From: Flaveria trinervia
Lineage: Eukaryota; Streptophyta; Magnoliopsida; Asterales; Asteraceae
Direction: 5' to 3'
Length of the DNA: 64,000 nucleotides
Assembly: GCA_025506515.1 (NCBI GenBank)
Contig: CM046454.1
Coordinates: 59,226,913 to 59,290,912 of the forward strand
Shown: positions 1 through 11,026 of the stretch, one piece after another
How the letters are laid out: each line of letters begins with the position of its first letter
Numbering within the stretch: the stretch's first letter is position 1
Notes under the pieces: generated by a model
The model's database searches: none
Seen by the model: only the letters and a program-made list of their open reading frames with translations
Told to the model about the DNA's origin: nothing
Program-made: the position numbers and the translations under genes

Positions 1-230
1 CCATTTTATTAAGGACTTCTAGGAGTAGTGTATTTTCTTGAAATACCCTTTTCATTATAAAATGAATCAATTATTTGATTTTTAAATTCAGTTCCTTGAT
101 CATATCTTATTATCTTAACCTTGTGATCACATTCATTCTCAATTTTTAAAATGAATAATTTTAAGATTTCTGGGGCCTGATCCTTACTTCTAAGAAATAA
201 GACACAAGTATATCTTAAAATAAATAATTA
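1..230 (-). pseudogene. copia integrase core fragment (element A)
   Basis: Reading the minus strand gives an integrase core piece with the motif around the second catalytic aspartate (DQGTEFKN), ending near TTPRSP where intact copia integrases continue into QQNGVAER. Two stop codons follow at the window edge. The same stretch exists as a second diverged copy near 5040-5230. It lies directly downstream, in minus-strand order, of a fragment of the post-pol ORF (236-480), which is not the normal order of a copia element, so a rearrangement breakpoint sits near 232. It is non-functional. Confidence 0.7.
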
Positions 231-235
231 TAAGA

Positions 236-480
236 TTTTGTTCAGGTTTTCAATCTGACTGTTTCCCCAAAATTCGGCCATGTGGTTCGAGTATACAATG
301 ATGTTAACAGCTAGGGCAATGTAATAGGTGGATTGAGTAAGGAAGGAGATGATTTTAGAGAAGTCAACATTTTTAGAAGAGTCAAGGAGTGCGACTTGGT
401 TATGCTGAGGGTTTAGTTCCAGTGTTCAAGAAAGTTACAGAGGAAAAGTTTGATTTTGGGTAAATTAAAGATGAAGGAAA
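236..480 (-). pseudogene. N-terminal fragment of post-pol ORF (element A)
   Basis: The minus strand resembles the start of the post-pol ORF found whole near 4862. Both carry the words for NPQHNQVA-like, a FSKIISF-like helix and a FWGN-like motif, at about the same spacing. The product is unknown; in SIRE/Maximus-type copia elements an extra ORF lies downstream of RNase H in this position. This copy breaks off after roughly 70 codons and runs into integrase sequence. Confidence 0.55.
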
Positions 481-589
481 CTTTAAGCAGTGAAATTGGT
501 AAAAGGATTAAGGAAATGAGTCAGAAGCATTTAAATGGGTGATGTTGGCGGATGGATAAGGTGAAGTGATGGTTTGGGGTATGATGTGA

Positions 590-1110
590 CAGGGGAGGTA
601 AGGTTAAATCTATTTAAAATATTCTGACATCATTAATAAAATCTTTAACATTTTACAGAGTAGGGCCCAAAAAATTTCAGTTACATAGTATAACTTTATT
701 CCGAGAGTAAAGGCTCTTCCGGAGGTATTCTTCTTCCGAAGCCAATCTTACTTCCGAAGGTAAATTTATCCAAGGATAAATTTACATCCGAGAGTAAGAG
801 GGTCTTCCAAGTGAAAGAGGTTTTCAAGCTTCGGAAATAGACTTGATATAACATCAAATTTTCTTCCAAGACTAAAAAACTTTTTGGAAGATAAAACTAT
901 CTTAGAGAAATTTTCCTACGGAAGATAAATGGGATATCTTCTGAGGTTAATTTCTCTTCGAAAGAACTCATACTTGATATATTTTGAAGAAATACTTTTT
1001 GTAACAGAGCTTGGATTATATTGACAAAGACATGACACATTTTTTAAAAAGTTTTTCAAATGAGATAAGCTAATCGATGTTTATCATCCTAGTTGCCGTA
1101 ATAAGATATT
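590..1110. repeat. RNase H-to-ORF spacer with CTTCCGAAG-type words
   Basis: This non-coding spacer holds many near-palindromic words of the form CTTC(C/G)GAAG, for example around 717-745, 760-790 and 940-965. The same words recur in the pol linker at 2660-2740, in gag of the same element near 15600-15730, and in the LTR-like segment 48147-48859. No ORF is seen. Confidence 0.55.
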
Positions 1111-1129
1111 TAAATCTTTGTTCATCAAA

Positions 1130-2680
1130 TGCTTTGGTGAACAAATCAGCATATTGTTCATTTGAGTAAACTTTGACTAATTTAATCAGGTTTTCTGATG
1201 AATATTTGTAATGAAATGGTACCTGCTGTCAATATGCTTTGTCTTGGAATGCTTGACAGGATTTTCAGTGATAAAGATAGCACTCTTGTTGTCAATGTGG
1301 ATAGGAGTCCTCATGAAGTTAAGTCCATAGTCTACCATCTGGTTTTGAATCCATAGTAGCTAAGCACAAAAACTAGCAGCTGCAATGTATTCAGCTTCAA
1401 TAGTTGATGTTGAGACACAAGATTACTTTTTGCATTGGCATGAGATGATCCTTCCACCAAGAAATTGACATCCTCCTAATGTTGATTTCTTGTTGATGTT
1501 TCAGCCACCATAGTCACTATCAATGTAGCCATAGAGATTGACATTGGTATTTCTTGGAAACCAAAGACCTAGTTTAGGTGCTCCTTTAAGGTATCTAAGA
1601 ATTCTCTTGGCAGCAATTAGGTGAGATATGTTTGGAGTTTCCTGATATCTTGCACAGATGCAGGTTGCAAACATGATATCAGGTCTACTTGTTGTGAGAT
1701 ACATCAGAGATCCAATGATTGCCCTATACTGATGTTGATCAGTATCCTCCCCCTTAGAGTCAGGACAAAGATTGTGATTTCTGGGTAAAGGAGTTTTTGT
1801 TGGCTTGCAATCTTTCATATCAAATCTCTCTAGGATGTCATTTACATACTTAGATTGATTGATAAAGAACTCGTCTTTCATCTGCTTTACCTGAATTCCA
1901 AGGAAAAAGTCCATTTTTCCTATGGAACTCATCTCAAACTTCTTCTTCATAATGCTCTCAAAGTCTTTGCACATTTGGTCATTTGAGGAACCAAATATGA
2001 TGTCATCAACATAAAGTTATATGAGCAAAATGTCTTTTCCAGACTTTCATATGAATAAAGTCTTGTCAATGGTACCTCTTGTGTATCCGTTCTTCAGGAG
2101 AAATTAAGACAATGTCTCATACCACAGCCTAGGTGTCTGGTGCAACCCATAGAGAGCTTTATCCAGTTTGCACATATAGTTAGGGTGTTGTGGGTCTTCA
2201 AATCTTGGAGGCTATCACACATAGTCCCTATCTATATCCCCATATGGAAATGCACACTTAATAACTTGCTGGTAGGCAGTAATATTCTTAGATGCAGCAT
2301 AAGCAAGAAAGATCCTCACTACCTCAAGTGTTGCAACAGGTGCAAAGACATCAGTGTAATCAATCCCCTCCTCTTAAGTGTATCCTTGAATTACCAGTCT
2401 TGTGTTGTTCTTGATGATTAATCCTCTATCATCTCTCTTGTTCCTGAATACCTATTTTGTGCCTATTGGTACTTAACCGGATGGTAGTGGACATAGGTTC
2501 CAAACCTTTTGCCTCTTGAATTGAAGCAATTCCTCTTGCATTGATTCAATCCAGCTACTATCTTTCAAGGCTTCTTCTACCTTTTTGGGTTCCATCTGAG
2601 ATAGATGCTAGTTCTAGAACTGCATCTGTGATAACCAGATCCTATGATAGGGAAAATGCCCCTTCCGCAGCTTCCATCTC
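1130..2680 (-). pseudogene. copia pol: linker, reverse transcriptase and RNase H (element A)
   Basis: In minus-strand order the region shows the integrase-RT linker (about 2680-2470), the RT start, the YVDD catalytic box near 2005-2020 with a stop codon just before it, the open stretch 1974-1501 that contains the KMDFFLGIQV and SRPDIMFAT motifs, and an RNase H tail to about 1130. The chain is broken by several stops and frameshifts. The domain order and motifs match SIRE-like Ty1-copia. RT would make cDNA of the element and RNase H would remove the RNA strand; this copy cannot. Confidence 0.85.
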
Positions 2681-2879
2681 AGCTTCGGAAGATTGAAAAT
2701 TTTCTTCTGAGGCTTTGACTTCTTCTTCGGAAGTCTGTGGCAATGCACTCTCTCTCCCAACTATTTTAGTTGCTAGGCCATCAGTTTCTGTTTTCCCTTC
2801 AAAATTAATCTCAGGTTCCAATAGACCTTAGGTTGACCAACTTCTTTGACAATAGTAGAAGGTGCCTTTAACCTCTAAA

Positions 2880-4862
2880 GCTCTTCAACTCCAAAGTATG
2901 ACATAACAACATTAGGGCTTGGATGTTCAATAGAAGATCCAAGCAGGAACTTGGAGAATAACCTATTTAGATCGTGGAGCATCCTTTGATCTATTTGAAG
3001 AACAATTGGAGGAGGCTCCAGAAAAACTATTGCTTGATGAGTAGGGTATCTTGAAGCTAGAGATGTTAAAGCTTGACTTTGTAGTTACGCATGTGTTTGC
3101 CTCTTAACACTCTCCCCCTTTTTTATAGCATCATCTTGAGAGCTAGATGAGATAGAGGAAGAGGTCTATCAGACCTGAATGAGTACATGCCTAACAGATC
3201 TCTCAATCTGTTTCTTAGCTAGTTGAGCCTTGAGATTGTTAATCTCAAGTTGCTGAGTGGCAGACCTATCCTCTAAAGTCTTAACCTTAGATTCAAGGTT
3301 TTAGACTTTAGAAGGTAGGTCTTAAATTATGAGTTTCAGACTTCCCTCATCTTCTTTTGAAGAATCACAGGGAGATGAGGTAACATACCTAGTATGTTCA
3401 TTCTCACCACCAAATGTGGTTTCTTGGCACCCTTGTTTCCTATGCCTAATGATGTCTCTTTCAGAGGCATCAAAGGGCATAATTGTCATAGATTCAGAGT
3501 TAGAAATGTTACCACTTCCTTGAGGATCCAATAGGGCTCCTTCAGTAGTGGCAGCTGAATCTACATGAGTTCCCTCCACATCAGTTGACTCACCTCAGTT
3601 GGTTTTTGCTAATGGGGGCTAGAGATAAAAGGTCCCTCTAGGCTCTATTGATCCTTAAGAGGGGTTGTGGATGAACTTCATTGCCATGAAGAGACATAAT
3701 CTCCGCATCAGTTATTATTAAGAAGTCAGTAATGGATATGGAAGTTATACCTAATGACCTGGGACGTTGATCAATATCTATTGGCATTGAGCCTATAGTA
3801 GAGTTGTCCTTTTTTGGCTTCTCAGGGGAGTATAGAGACTCACCCTGGGGGCTTTCAGCTTGGGTTTTGGGCTCCTTGGATTAAGACTAAGGAAACTCAA
3901 ATCCCATATTAAGGTCAATTGTAAAGGAAGATGATACCTCAGATTGAATGGGAGCCCATGATTCCACTCTTCTCTTTTTGGATAGACCCGGAGGGGCTTA
4001 CTCAATCAGGGTTGATTGAACAAGCTTTTGTTTGGGGCATCTCTGATAGGTGTATTTAATAGGGTGAGAAGGTAGAACTGGCAATGTGAGGGTGGTTGCT
4101 GGTGTGGGTTCGTCACCTATGGGGTTAACAGGGATGTCACCAGGAGCTATGCGCTCAATCATACCTGGAAAAAGTGGAGTATCTCTTCCAGTGAAGTTGG
4201 TGGACATCCTTTTTAGAATATTGAAGATGGTCAGCCTCATGTGTGGGATTAGAAGAGCAGCTGCACATACAAGCTTGCTTTGGTCCAACACACAATTGAT
4301 AAGGTGCTGGATGAACTTGGGATACATGTAGAATGTCTCCCTTTAAAGGTTGTCCATCAAATTAGTCAGCACAAATATGGAGTAGTTAAATCGGAGGCCT
4401 CTTACCAACCCGTGAACTAGACAACCTAGTTCATATGGGATTTGATCACATCCCCCTGACTTGTTTGAAAAGCAGTGAAGGACAATGTGTTTCATCCATA
4501 TCCCATTAAGGAATATGTTTTGTCAACCTCAGTCTTGGGGAACTCCGTTGGTGAACCATCATCATGAAGTTCAAGATGCTCCCTGATGATTTGTTCAGAT
4601 ATGATCAACTCCTGGTCACAAATGCTAGACCTCAAAACCCTAACCCCATTCTAGGTTATGATCTGTGCATTCCCCCAAAAATTAGCCATGTGGTTTGAAA
4701 ACACGGTGGGGTTCACAGTTAGGGCTATGAAGTAAGTGGATTGGGTCAAAAAGGAGATGATTTCAGAGAAGTCAACATTCATGGATGAATCCAAGAATGC
4801 GACTTGATTATGCTGGGGGTTAAGTATCATTGAGAAAGAAGCAGAGAACTCTTGTTCCATAA
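2880..4862 (-). pseudogene. post-pol ORF, degraded (element A)
   Basis: The minus-strand reading starts at the ATG at 4860 (MEQEFSASFS) and shows a conserved front end with NQVAFLDSS, FSEIISFL and NPTVF...MANFWG. Further on come MYPKFIQHLI (from 4327) and a leucine-rich, coiled-coil-like end near 3180-3310. It is broken into at least four pieces. Related ORFs lie at 18588-21925 and 24393-27755. Position and modular build match the env-like or extra ORF of the SIRE/Maximus copia lineage; no function is known to me. Its start is fused to the integrase of element A, whereas the expected order would put RT and RNase H in between. Confidence 0.6.
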
Positions 4863-5468
4863 CTCATAAGGGGTTTTTCCATATGGCTTAACTACAAGAA
4901 CTCTTTTCTACATATAGCATGTAGTAATGACCGCCTCTACCCAGAATGTTAAAGGCAGCTTTAAATTAACTAACATAGTTCGAGAAGCCTCAATAAGTGT
5001 CTTATTTCTCCTCTCAGCAACACCATTTTGTTGAGGAGTTCTAGGAGCACTATATGGTCTGGCAATCCCTTTTAAGTTACAAAATGAGTCAAGAATTTGA
5101 TTCTTAAACTTAGTCCCTTGATCAATCCTAATTTAACCTTATGATCAATTTGATTTTCTATTTTAAGAATAAAAGATTTTAAAGTATCAGCAGTTTCATC
5201 TTTAGTTCTTAAAAAGAATACCCATGTAAATCCTGTAAAATCACCAACAATCACAAGAACTATGATTTCCTTCCAATGCTCATTACACTTTTGGGACCAA
5301 ATAGATCCATGTGCAATAAGTGTAATGGTGTGGTGATAGAGTTAACTTCTTTGGATTTATGAGATATTGGTGATAGAGTTAACTTCTTTGGATTTATGAG
5401 ATATTCTATGATGCTTTCCTTTTAGACATGCACACAGTTGTCTCTACAGAAAAATTCCTTTTAGGCAC
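4862..5468 (-). pseudogene. copia integrase, 3' part (element A)
   Basis: This piece continues the pre-integrase/integrase coding strand that is interrupted by the gypsy insertion and resumes at 14863. The minus strand reads LKGKHHRISHKSK-like zinc-domain sequence near 5400, then MDLFGP-like, VGDFTGFTWVFFL near 5254 and an APRTPQQNGVAERR-like box near 4990-5045. It ends with a KPYGKTPYE-like motif and runs straight into the post-pol ORF at 4862. A 37-bp perfect tandem duplication at 5332-5405 shifts the frame. Confidence 0.75.
5332..5405. repeat. 37-bp perfect tandem duplication in integrase
   Basis: The unit starting GGTGATAGAGTTAACTTC occurs twice back to back (5332-5368 and 5369-5405). 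The length is not a multiple of three, so it breaks the integrase frame. Identity of the copies suggests it is recent or an assembly slip. Confidence 0.9.
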
Positions 5469-5949
5469 TGTAAGGCCCCGTTTCTGGAGACCTCACAGTT
5501 GGTCATTCATTGTAAATAAAACATTATAATTACATTTTCCTTATTAAAACATTGCAGCGGAAACATAAATAAAATATAACTTTTCATATCATTACAAATG
5601 TTTTTGCAAGTTAATACAAGCGTTCATTTCAAAACATCATTCGTTCGTATTACAATGCAAAAACATTAACAAAAGAACGCCATCCAAAATAGCTGAGTAG
5701 CCGCCTCGTGCCATCCCCAACAACATTTACCTGCCAACTGAAAATGTATAAAAGTCAACGTTGCTGAGTGAGTTCTAGTTTTAAAATAAAACATACTTTT
5801 CTTTCGTAAAACCTTTCTTTACTTTCTTTCAAAATCATACTATACTTTTCATTCATTCGTGATCATACGTACATACAGATAATATCATCATTATCTTCTT
5901 TAATCTTTCATGCTTTACTTTTTCTTTCTGACAACCATAAACCCTTCCT

Positions 5950-6262
5950 TCTATTCATAGTACTGGACCTAGGCCTATCATAGACCTTCTATAACGGTGC
6001 ATCGCACCTCGTGGTCACAGTACCTAGGGTAAGATTTAGGTTTACTATGCAATGCCTTTCTATTCGTGGTTCTAGACCTAGGCCTCTCATAGACCTTCTA
6101 TAACAATGCATCGCACCTCGTGGTCACAGTACCTAAGGTATGAATGTAGGTTTACCATTGCCATATGCAATACCTTTCTGTTCGTGGTTCTGACCTAGGC
6201 CTATCATAGACCTTCTATAACGGTGCATCGCACCTCGTGGTCACAGTACCTAAGGTATGCAG
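5950..6262. repeat. about 110-bp tandem repeat in gypsy LTR, three units
   Basis: Three units each contain GACCTAGGCCT(A/C)TCATAGAC and GCATCGCACCTCGTGGTCAC, starting near 5951, 6059 and 6177. The same three-unit array is in the other LTR at about 13147-13450. Confidence 0.85.
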
Positions 6263-6638
6263 CAATAGTTCTATGCAAATTGTCAATCACAAAGAAAGAC
6301 CCCGATGTACATGCCATGCTTGCAAGACTATCTCTACTTTCATTACTCATTAATGCATGCATTCTTACTTCATGTTCCTCTTTCCTTTATCTTTCACTTT
6401 ACATTACATAATACTTCATTCATTCATTAACATCACACGTAAAGCCACAAGAAAGATAATCATACATCATAATAAGGAACATAAACATATCATACAATCA
6501 TACATCACATCATACATCACATTATCACAACATAAATGACTTCAAAAAGTCGACTTACATAGCCCCCAGGAATCTCCCAAGTCAAAGCCTACATTACACT
6601 TTTTCCCCAAAAATCAGAAAAATATTCTAACTCCTTAG

Positions 6639-7045
6639 GTGCATGGGCACTATGCAGGCGCATGGACAGTATGCAGGCGCATGGGGAACACTTAGGCGCA
6701 TGGGGAACACTTAGGCGCATGGGCAACTTTCAGGCGCATAGGGAATCCTAGACGTCTGGACACTTAGTCAATTCCAGCCCAATTCTAGGTGTATGGGTAC
6801 TATGCAGGAGTATGAACACTTAGGCGCATGGGCCACTTGCGCGCATGAGCACTATTGGGGCGCATGGCCCTACACAGTCATCCGACTAATATTTCTAGGC
6901 ACATGGACCACTGTTCAGGGCATGAGCCGTACTTAAACATTTCTAAGGCAATCTTAGGCGCATGGGCTACTGTTTAGGCGCATGAATTACACTTGCTTCC
7001 TGCTACGGCATTTTCAGGCGTATGAGCCTTATCTAGGCGCATGGA
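6639..7045. repeat. GCGCATGG minisatellite in gypsy LTR
   Basis: More than a dozen degenerate copies of a word like AGGCGCATGGGC are spaced about 15-40 bp apart. The array is repeated in the partner LTR at about 13826-14212. Confidence 0.85.
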
Positions 7046-7699
7046 CCTTCTGTGTGACATGTTTCTAGTATGTTTTCAAACCTAATCATCAAACCCATAT
7101 GTTCTAAGCTTAATGTGGCTATTCTAAACATGAACAACCTATAAGCATTCAAGAACCAACATCCAAGATGCACATTACATACGGGTAAACATACATAAGC
7201 TTTGTAAAATCATTTAATACGTTTTCAGCCCCAAAGATAGTTTAAAACAAGTAAAAACCAGGGTCTAGAACTCACCTGATGCGACTTGGGTGTTTCTTCC
7301 TTTCTAACCCGCTTGCAATGAGTTCAAACACCTAGAAACAACACCAACACACACACACCCGAGCACATACACAAACACATAAGCACATAAGCATGTAACC
7401 GGGATAAAACCCGTCATAAACACTTAAAACCGCGAATTCTTACCTTGAATTCGTTCACTTCTTCTCTTCTTCTTCAAACCGAGAGTTTCTACTCTCCTCT
7501 TGTCTTTCTCTCTCTAAAGTCCGAATGAGAGTGATGTGAAAAGAGGGTGGGCAGCCATGCCCACCTTTACACCACTTTTCAAAGATTTTTTTTCCTTTTT
7601 ACACTTTTAATCCCTCTACTTGGGTGTTATTGCTTTTTCTTTCTTTTATTCTTCATCTATTATTCTTTCTTTTCTTTTAAGAAATAACTGGGTGTAACA

Positions 7700-7716
7700 A
7701 GTCCACCCCCCTTATA
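7700..7716 (-). other. polypurine tract of gypsy element
   Basis: The minus strand reads AAGGGGGGTGGACT immediately before the 3' LTR, the expected site and composition for plus-strand primer formation in reverse transcription. Confidence 0.85.
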
Positions 7717-7744
7717 TAGCTTTCATCCCCGAAACTTGTTATTC

Positions 7745-9184
7745 CTCGAACAGATGAGGATAATGCTGCCTCATCTCCTCCTCAGTCTCCCATGTAGATC
7801 AGATCCCTTCCTGTGCTTTCATTGTACACGCACAAGAGAAACCACTTTATTCTCAGCGTTTTCTCTTTATGATCGATGATTGCCACCGGTTGGTCCACAT
7901 AATTGAGCCTTTCATCTACTTTGATATCCTCCAGTGTAACAATCATGTCTTCATCAGCTAAACACTTTCTCAGATGAGATACATGGAATGTCGTGTGAAT
8001 CCCACTTAACTCTTCCGGTAATTCCAACCTATAGGCCACCTCTCCTACTCGAGCAATGATTCAGAAAGGGCCTATATATCTTGGGCTCAACTAGCGCCGC
8101 TTCCTGAACCGGATTATACCCTTCCAAGGTGAGACCTTCAACATAACCCGGTCACCCACCTGGAACTTGATCGGTCTACGTCGTCTATCGGCATACGTCT
8201 TCTGCCTATCTTTAGCTGCCTTCATGAAGGCTTTCATCTTCTCAATCTTCTCGGTCATAGCCACAATGACCTCGACGCTCCCCAATTCCTTTTGAACAAT
8301 ATCTTCCAACAAACAGGTGTTCTGCATCTCCTACCGTATAGCATCTCGTATGGTGGCATACCAATGCTGGCATGATAGCTATTGTTGTACGAGAATTTAG
8401 CTAACGGTAAGTGGTCATCCCAACTTCCCCCAAAATCAATCACACATGCCCGAACCATGTCTTCCAGTGTCTGAATGGTCCTTTCTGACTGACCATTAGT
8501 TTGGGGATGATAAGTCGTGCTAATATGTAACCTCGTCGCCATAGCATCGTGGAATTTCTTCCAGAATTTAGATGTAAACCGGGTGTCACGATCAGACACA
8601 ATGGACACCGGCACACCATGACGAGTTACAATCTCCATGATGAACAGGTCAGCCAACCTCTCAGATGAATATGTCTCGCGGATCGGTAGGAAGTGAGCAC
8701 TCTTCGTCAAACGGTCAACAATCACCCATATGGAATCGTACCCCTTCGGAGTACGTGGTAGCATTGTAATGAAATCCATGGTGATGTGCTCCTACTTCCA
8801 TACCGATATATCCAAAGGTTGGATCTTCCCATACGGCTTCTGATGTTCAGCCTTCACTTGCAAACAAGTAAGGCACTTACTCACATACTCCACCACGTCA
8901 CGCTTCATACCCGGCCACCAATAATCTTTCTTCATATCATGATACATCTTTGTGGCACCAGGATGAATGGAGTATCGAGTCTTGTGAGCTTCATCCAAAA
9001 TCCTCACATGTAGATCCCCAAAACGAGGAATCCACACCCGTCCAAATCGAGTTCTTAGACCAAGTGTGTTTTTACCCAATTCCCCAACCAGACCTCTCAT
9101 CCTTTCAGAGTTTAGATGATCTTCTTTTAATGTCTCATCTTGAAACTCCTTGACTTGCTTCATTACATCAGAGGTCATGATCAT
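7745..9184 (-). pseudogene. gypsy integrase with chromodomain-like tail
   Basis: The minus strand gives the zinc-binding front (H...H...CLTCLQ, about 8990-8860) and the DDE core: MDFITMLPRT (first Asp), VSDRDTRF (second Asp) and TNGQSERTIQ (Glu), all three residues present. After a frameshift near 8255-8330 it continues with the GDRVMLKVSPWKG motif and the YRLELPEELSGIH / FHVSHLRKCLADE stretch (8039-7940). The tail ends in a chromodomain-like W-E-E-M-R-Q-H-Y-P motif near 7750-7790. An in-frame TAG sits near 8790, where relatives have Trp. The tail is typical of Tekay/Del chromoviruses, which use it to direct insertion to chromatin. Confidence 0.88.
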
Positions 9185-9349
9185 TGATATGCTTTCACCC
9201 GAATTGGCTCGGGCCTCTTCTTTTGGCTAAGAGCATCAACCACCATGTTGGTTTTGCCGGATGATAATGGATCTCACAATCATAATCTTTTATGAGCTCC
9301 AACCATCTTCTCTGCCTCATGTTTAGATCTTTTTGCTCGAAGAAGTACT

Positions 9350-9682
9350 TCAATCTCTTGTGTCAATGAAAATGGTGCACTTCGTCCCATATAGATAGTG
9401 CCTCCAAATCTTTAGTGCAAAGACCACGGCTGCTAGCTCCAAGTTATGAGTAGGGTAGTTGACCTCATGGACTTTCAACTGTCGGGATGCATAGGCTATA
9501 ACCTTCCCTCTTTGCATTAATACACACCCCAACCCTGAGTAAGAAGTATATGAATATACCACCAAATCCTCACTTCCTTCGGGTAATGACAAGACTGGAG
9601 CTTGAGTAAACCTCACCTTTAACTCCTCGAACACCTGTTCTTGAGCTTGACCCCATATAAACTTTACATCCTTTCGGGTCAA
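9350..9682 (-). pseudogene. gypsy RNase H
   Basis: The minus-strand frame carries GLGCVLMQRGKVIAYASRQL and the LELAAVVFALKIWRHYLYG motif, standard for Ty3-gypsy RNase H. The usual first catalytic Asp (in a YCDAS-like box of relatives) appears as Tyr in YSYTSYSG, and the usual THDLEL reads THNLEL, so activity is unlikely. It follows RT directly; a frame break near 9685 separates them. Confidence 0.85.
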
Positions 9683-9687
9683 CTTGG

Positions 9688-10721
9688 TCAGTGGAGAAGC
9701 GATCTTGGAAAAGTCCTGAATGAAGCTTCGATAATACCACGCAACCCCAACAAACTACGAATCTCGGATGGCGTCTTTGGAGAATTCCATTGCATCACTG
9801 CCTCCACCTTTGCCGGGTCCACCATAATCCCGTCGGGATTCACGACATGACCTAAGAACTGAACTTCACGCAACCAAAACGTGCACTTGGAGAATTTTGC
9901 ATACAACTTCTCCCTTCTTAATGTCTCCAGACTCTCCCGAATGTGACCGGCATGCTCAATCTCACTCTTCGAATAAATCAGGATATCATCAATAAACACA
10001 ATCACTGATTTATCCAACATAGGCCGACACACACGGTTCATCAGAACCATAAAAGCAGCTGGCGTATTGGTCAAACCAAAGGACATGACAAGAAACTCGT
10101 AGTCACCGTAGCGCGTACGAAAAGCTGTTTTAGGGATATCCTGCTCCTTCACCTTCAACTGATGGTAACCAGATCGAAGGTCTATCCTTGAAAACCAATT
10201 GGCACCTTGAAGCTGGTCAAACAGATCATCTATTCTCGGTAAGGGGTATCGGTTCTTCACCGTCAACTTGTTCAGCTCGTGGTAGTCAATGCACATCCTC
10301 ATACTACCGTCTTTCTTCTTCAAAAACAGGACCGGGGCACCCCAGGGAGAGATACTCGTTCTAATGAACCTCTTATCGAGCACTCTTGCAACTGCTCCAT
10401 TAACTCTTTCATCTCAGTTGGAGCCAACCGATACAGTGCCTTAGCTACTGGTTAGGCACCTGGTATCAAGTCAATCTGAAACTCAACCTCACGGTCCGGG
10501 GGCACACCTGGTAAATCTTCTGGAAACACATCCGAAAAGTCACACACAACTGGTACATCAAATAGTTGTAGTGTTGCCGTGTCCACGTCCTTTACGTAGG
10601 CCAAGTAGGCACTACATCCACGCCTCATGCACTTTCCCCCCACCGCCATCGAAATCACTTTCGGGATCGTCATGACTCGATCACCATAAACCGTCACCTT
10701 ATCCCCATCAGGTGCTGTCAA
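9688..10721 (-). pseudogene. gypsy reverse transcriptase
   Basis: The front end (from 10721) has the LPPDREVEFQIDLIPGA-like entry motif, then a stop at 10449-10451 and a frameshift before 10383. The core shows WGAPVLFLKKKDGSMRMCID, LPRIDDLFDQLQGA, FSRIDLRSGYHQLKV and the FIDDILIYSK catalytic box with both Asp residues. An in-frame TGA near 10720, in a context where relatives have Arg (CGA), looks like a CpG transition. The family would copy element RNA into DNA; this copy is broken. Confidence 0.9.
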
Positions 10722-11006
10722 TCAGATCATCTTCTTGCAACACACAATATTCGCTTCGTAGTCCGCCAACCCATCCATTCCTAGGACTACATCGAAACCG
10801 CCTAAGGTCATCACGAATTGTCTAACAGGAAACTTATGACCGTCTAGTTCTATGTCACAACCTTCTATCACCTCAGAAATCCTTGTAGACTTACCTATGG
10901 TAGTTTCTACCTCGAAGGGTTCATCAATACATCTACTCCTACTAGGAAACTTAGCATAAAAGGCAGCAGAAATGAAACTCCTACTAGCACCAGAATCAAA
11001 CAACAC
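10722..11006 (-). pseudogene. gypsy aspartic protease
   Basis: The minus strand shows LFDSGASRSFIS, the D-S-G active-site motif of retropepsins, and a later VVLGMDGLADYEA motif that closes the protease fold in Ty3-gypsy polyproteins. It is in frame with the start of RT apart from the stop near 10720. Confidence 0.88.
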
Positions 11007-11026
11007 AGATGCAAGAGTTTGGTTTA

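Larger units (their letters stand above)
5469..7699 (-). repeat. gypsy 3' LTR
   Basis: The 2231-bp direct repeat is matched by 12671-14862. Differences are many small indels and substitutions, so this insertion is older than elements C and D. Inside are a tandem array of about 110-bp units (5950-6262) and a cluster of GCGCATGG words (6639-7045). Confidence 0.93.

Noticed and set aside
3322..3579. Separate small host gene on the minus strand
   Set aside because: It lies within the degraded post-pol ORF of element A and has similar Ser/Thr/acidic composition.
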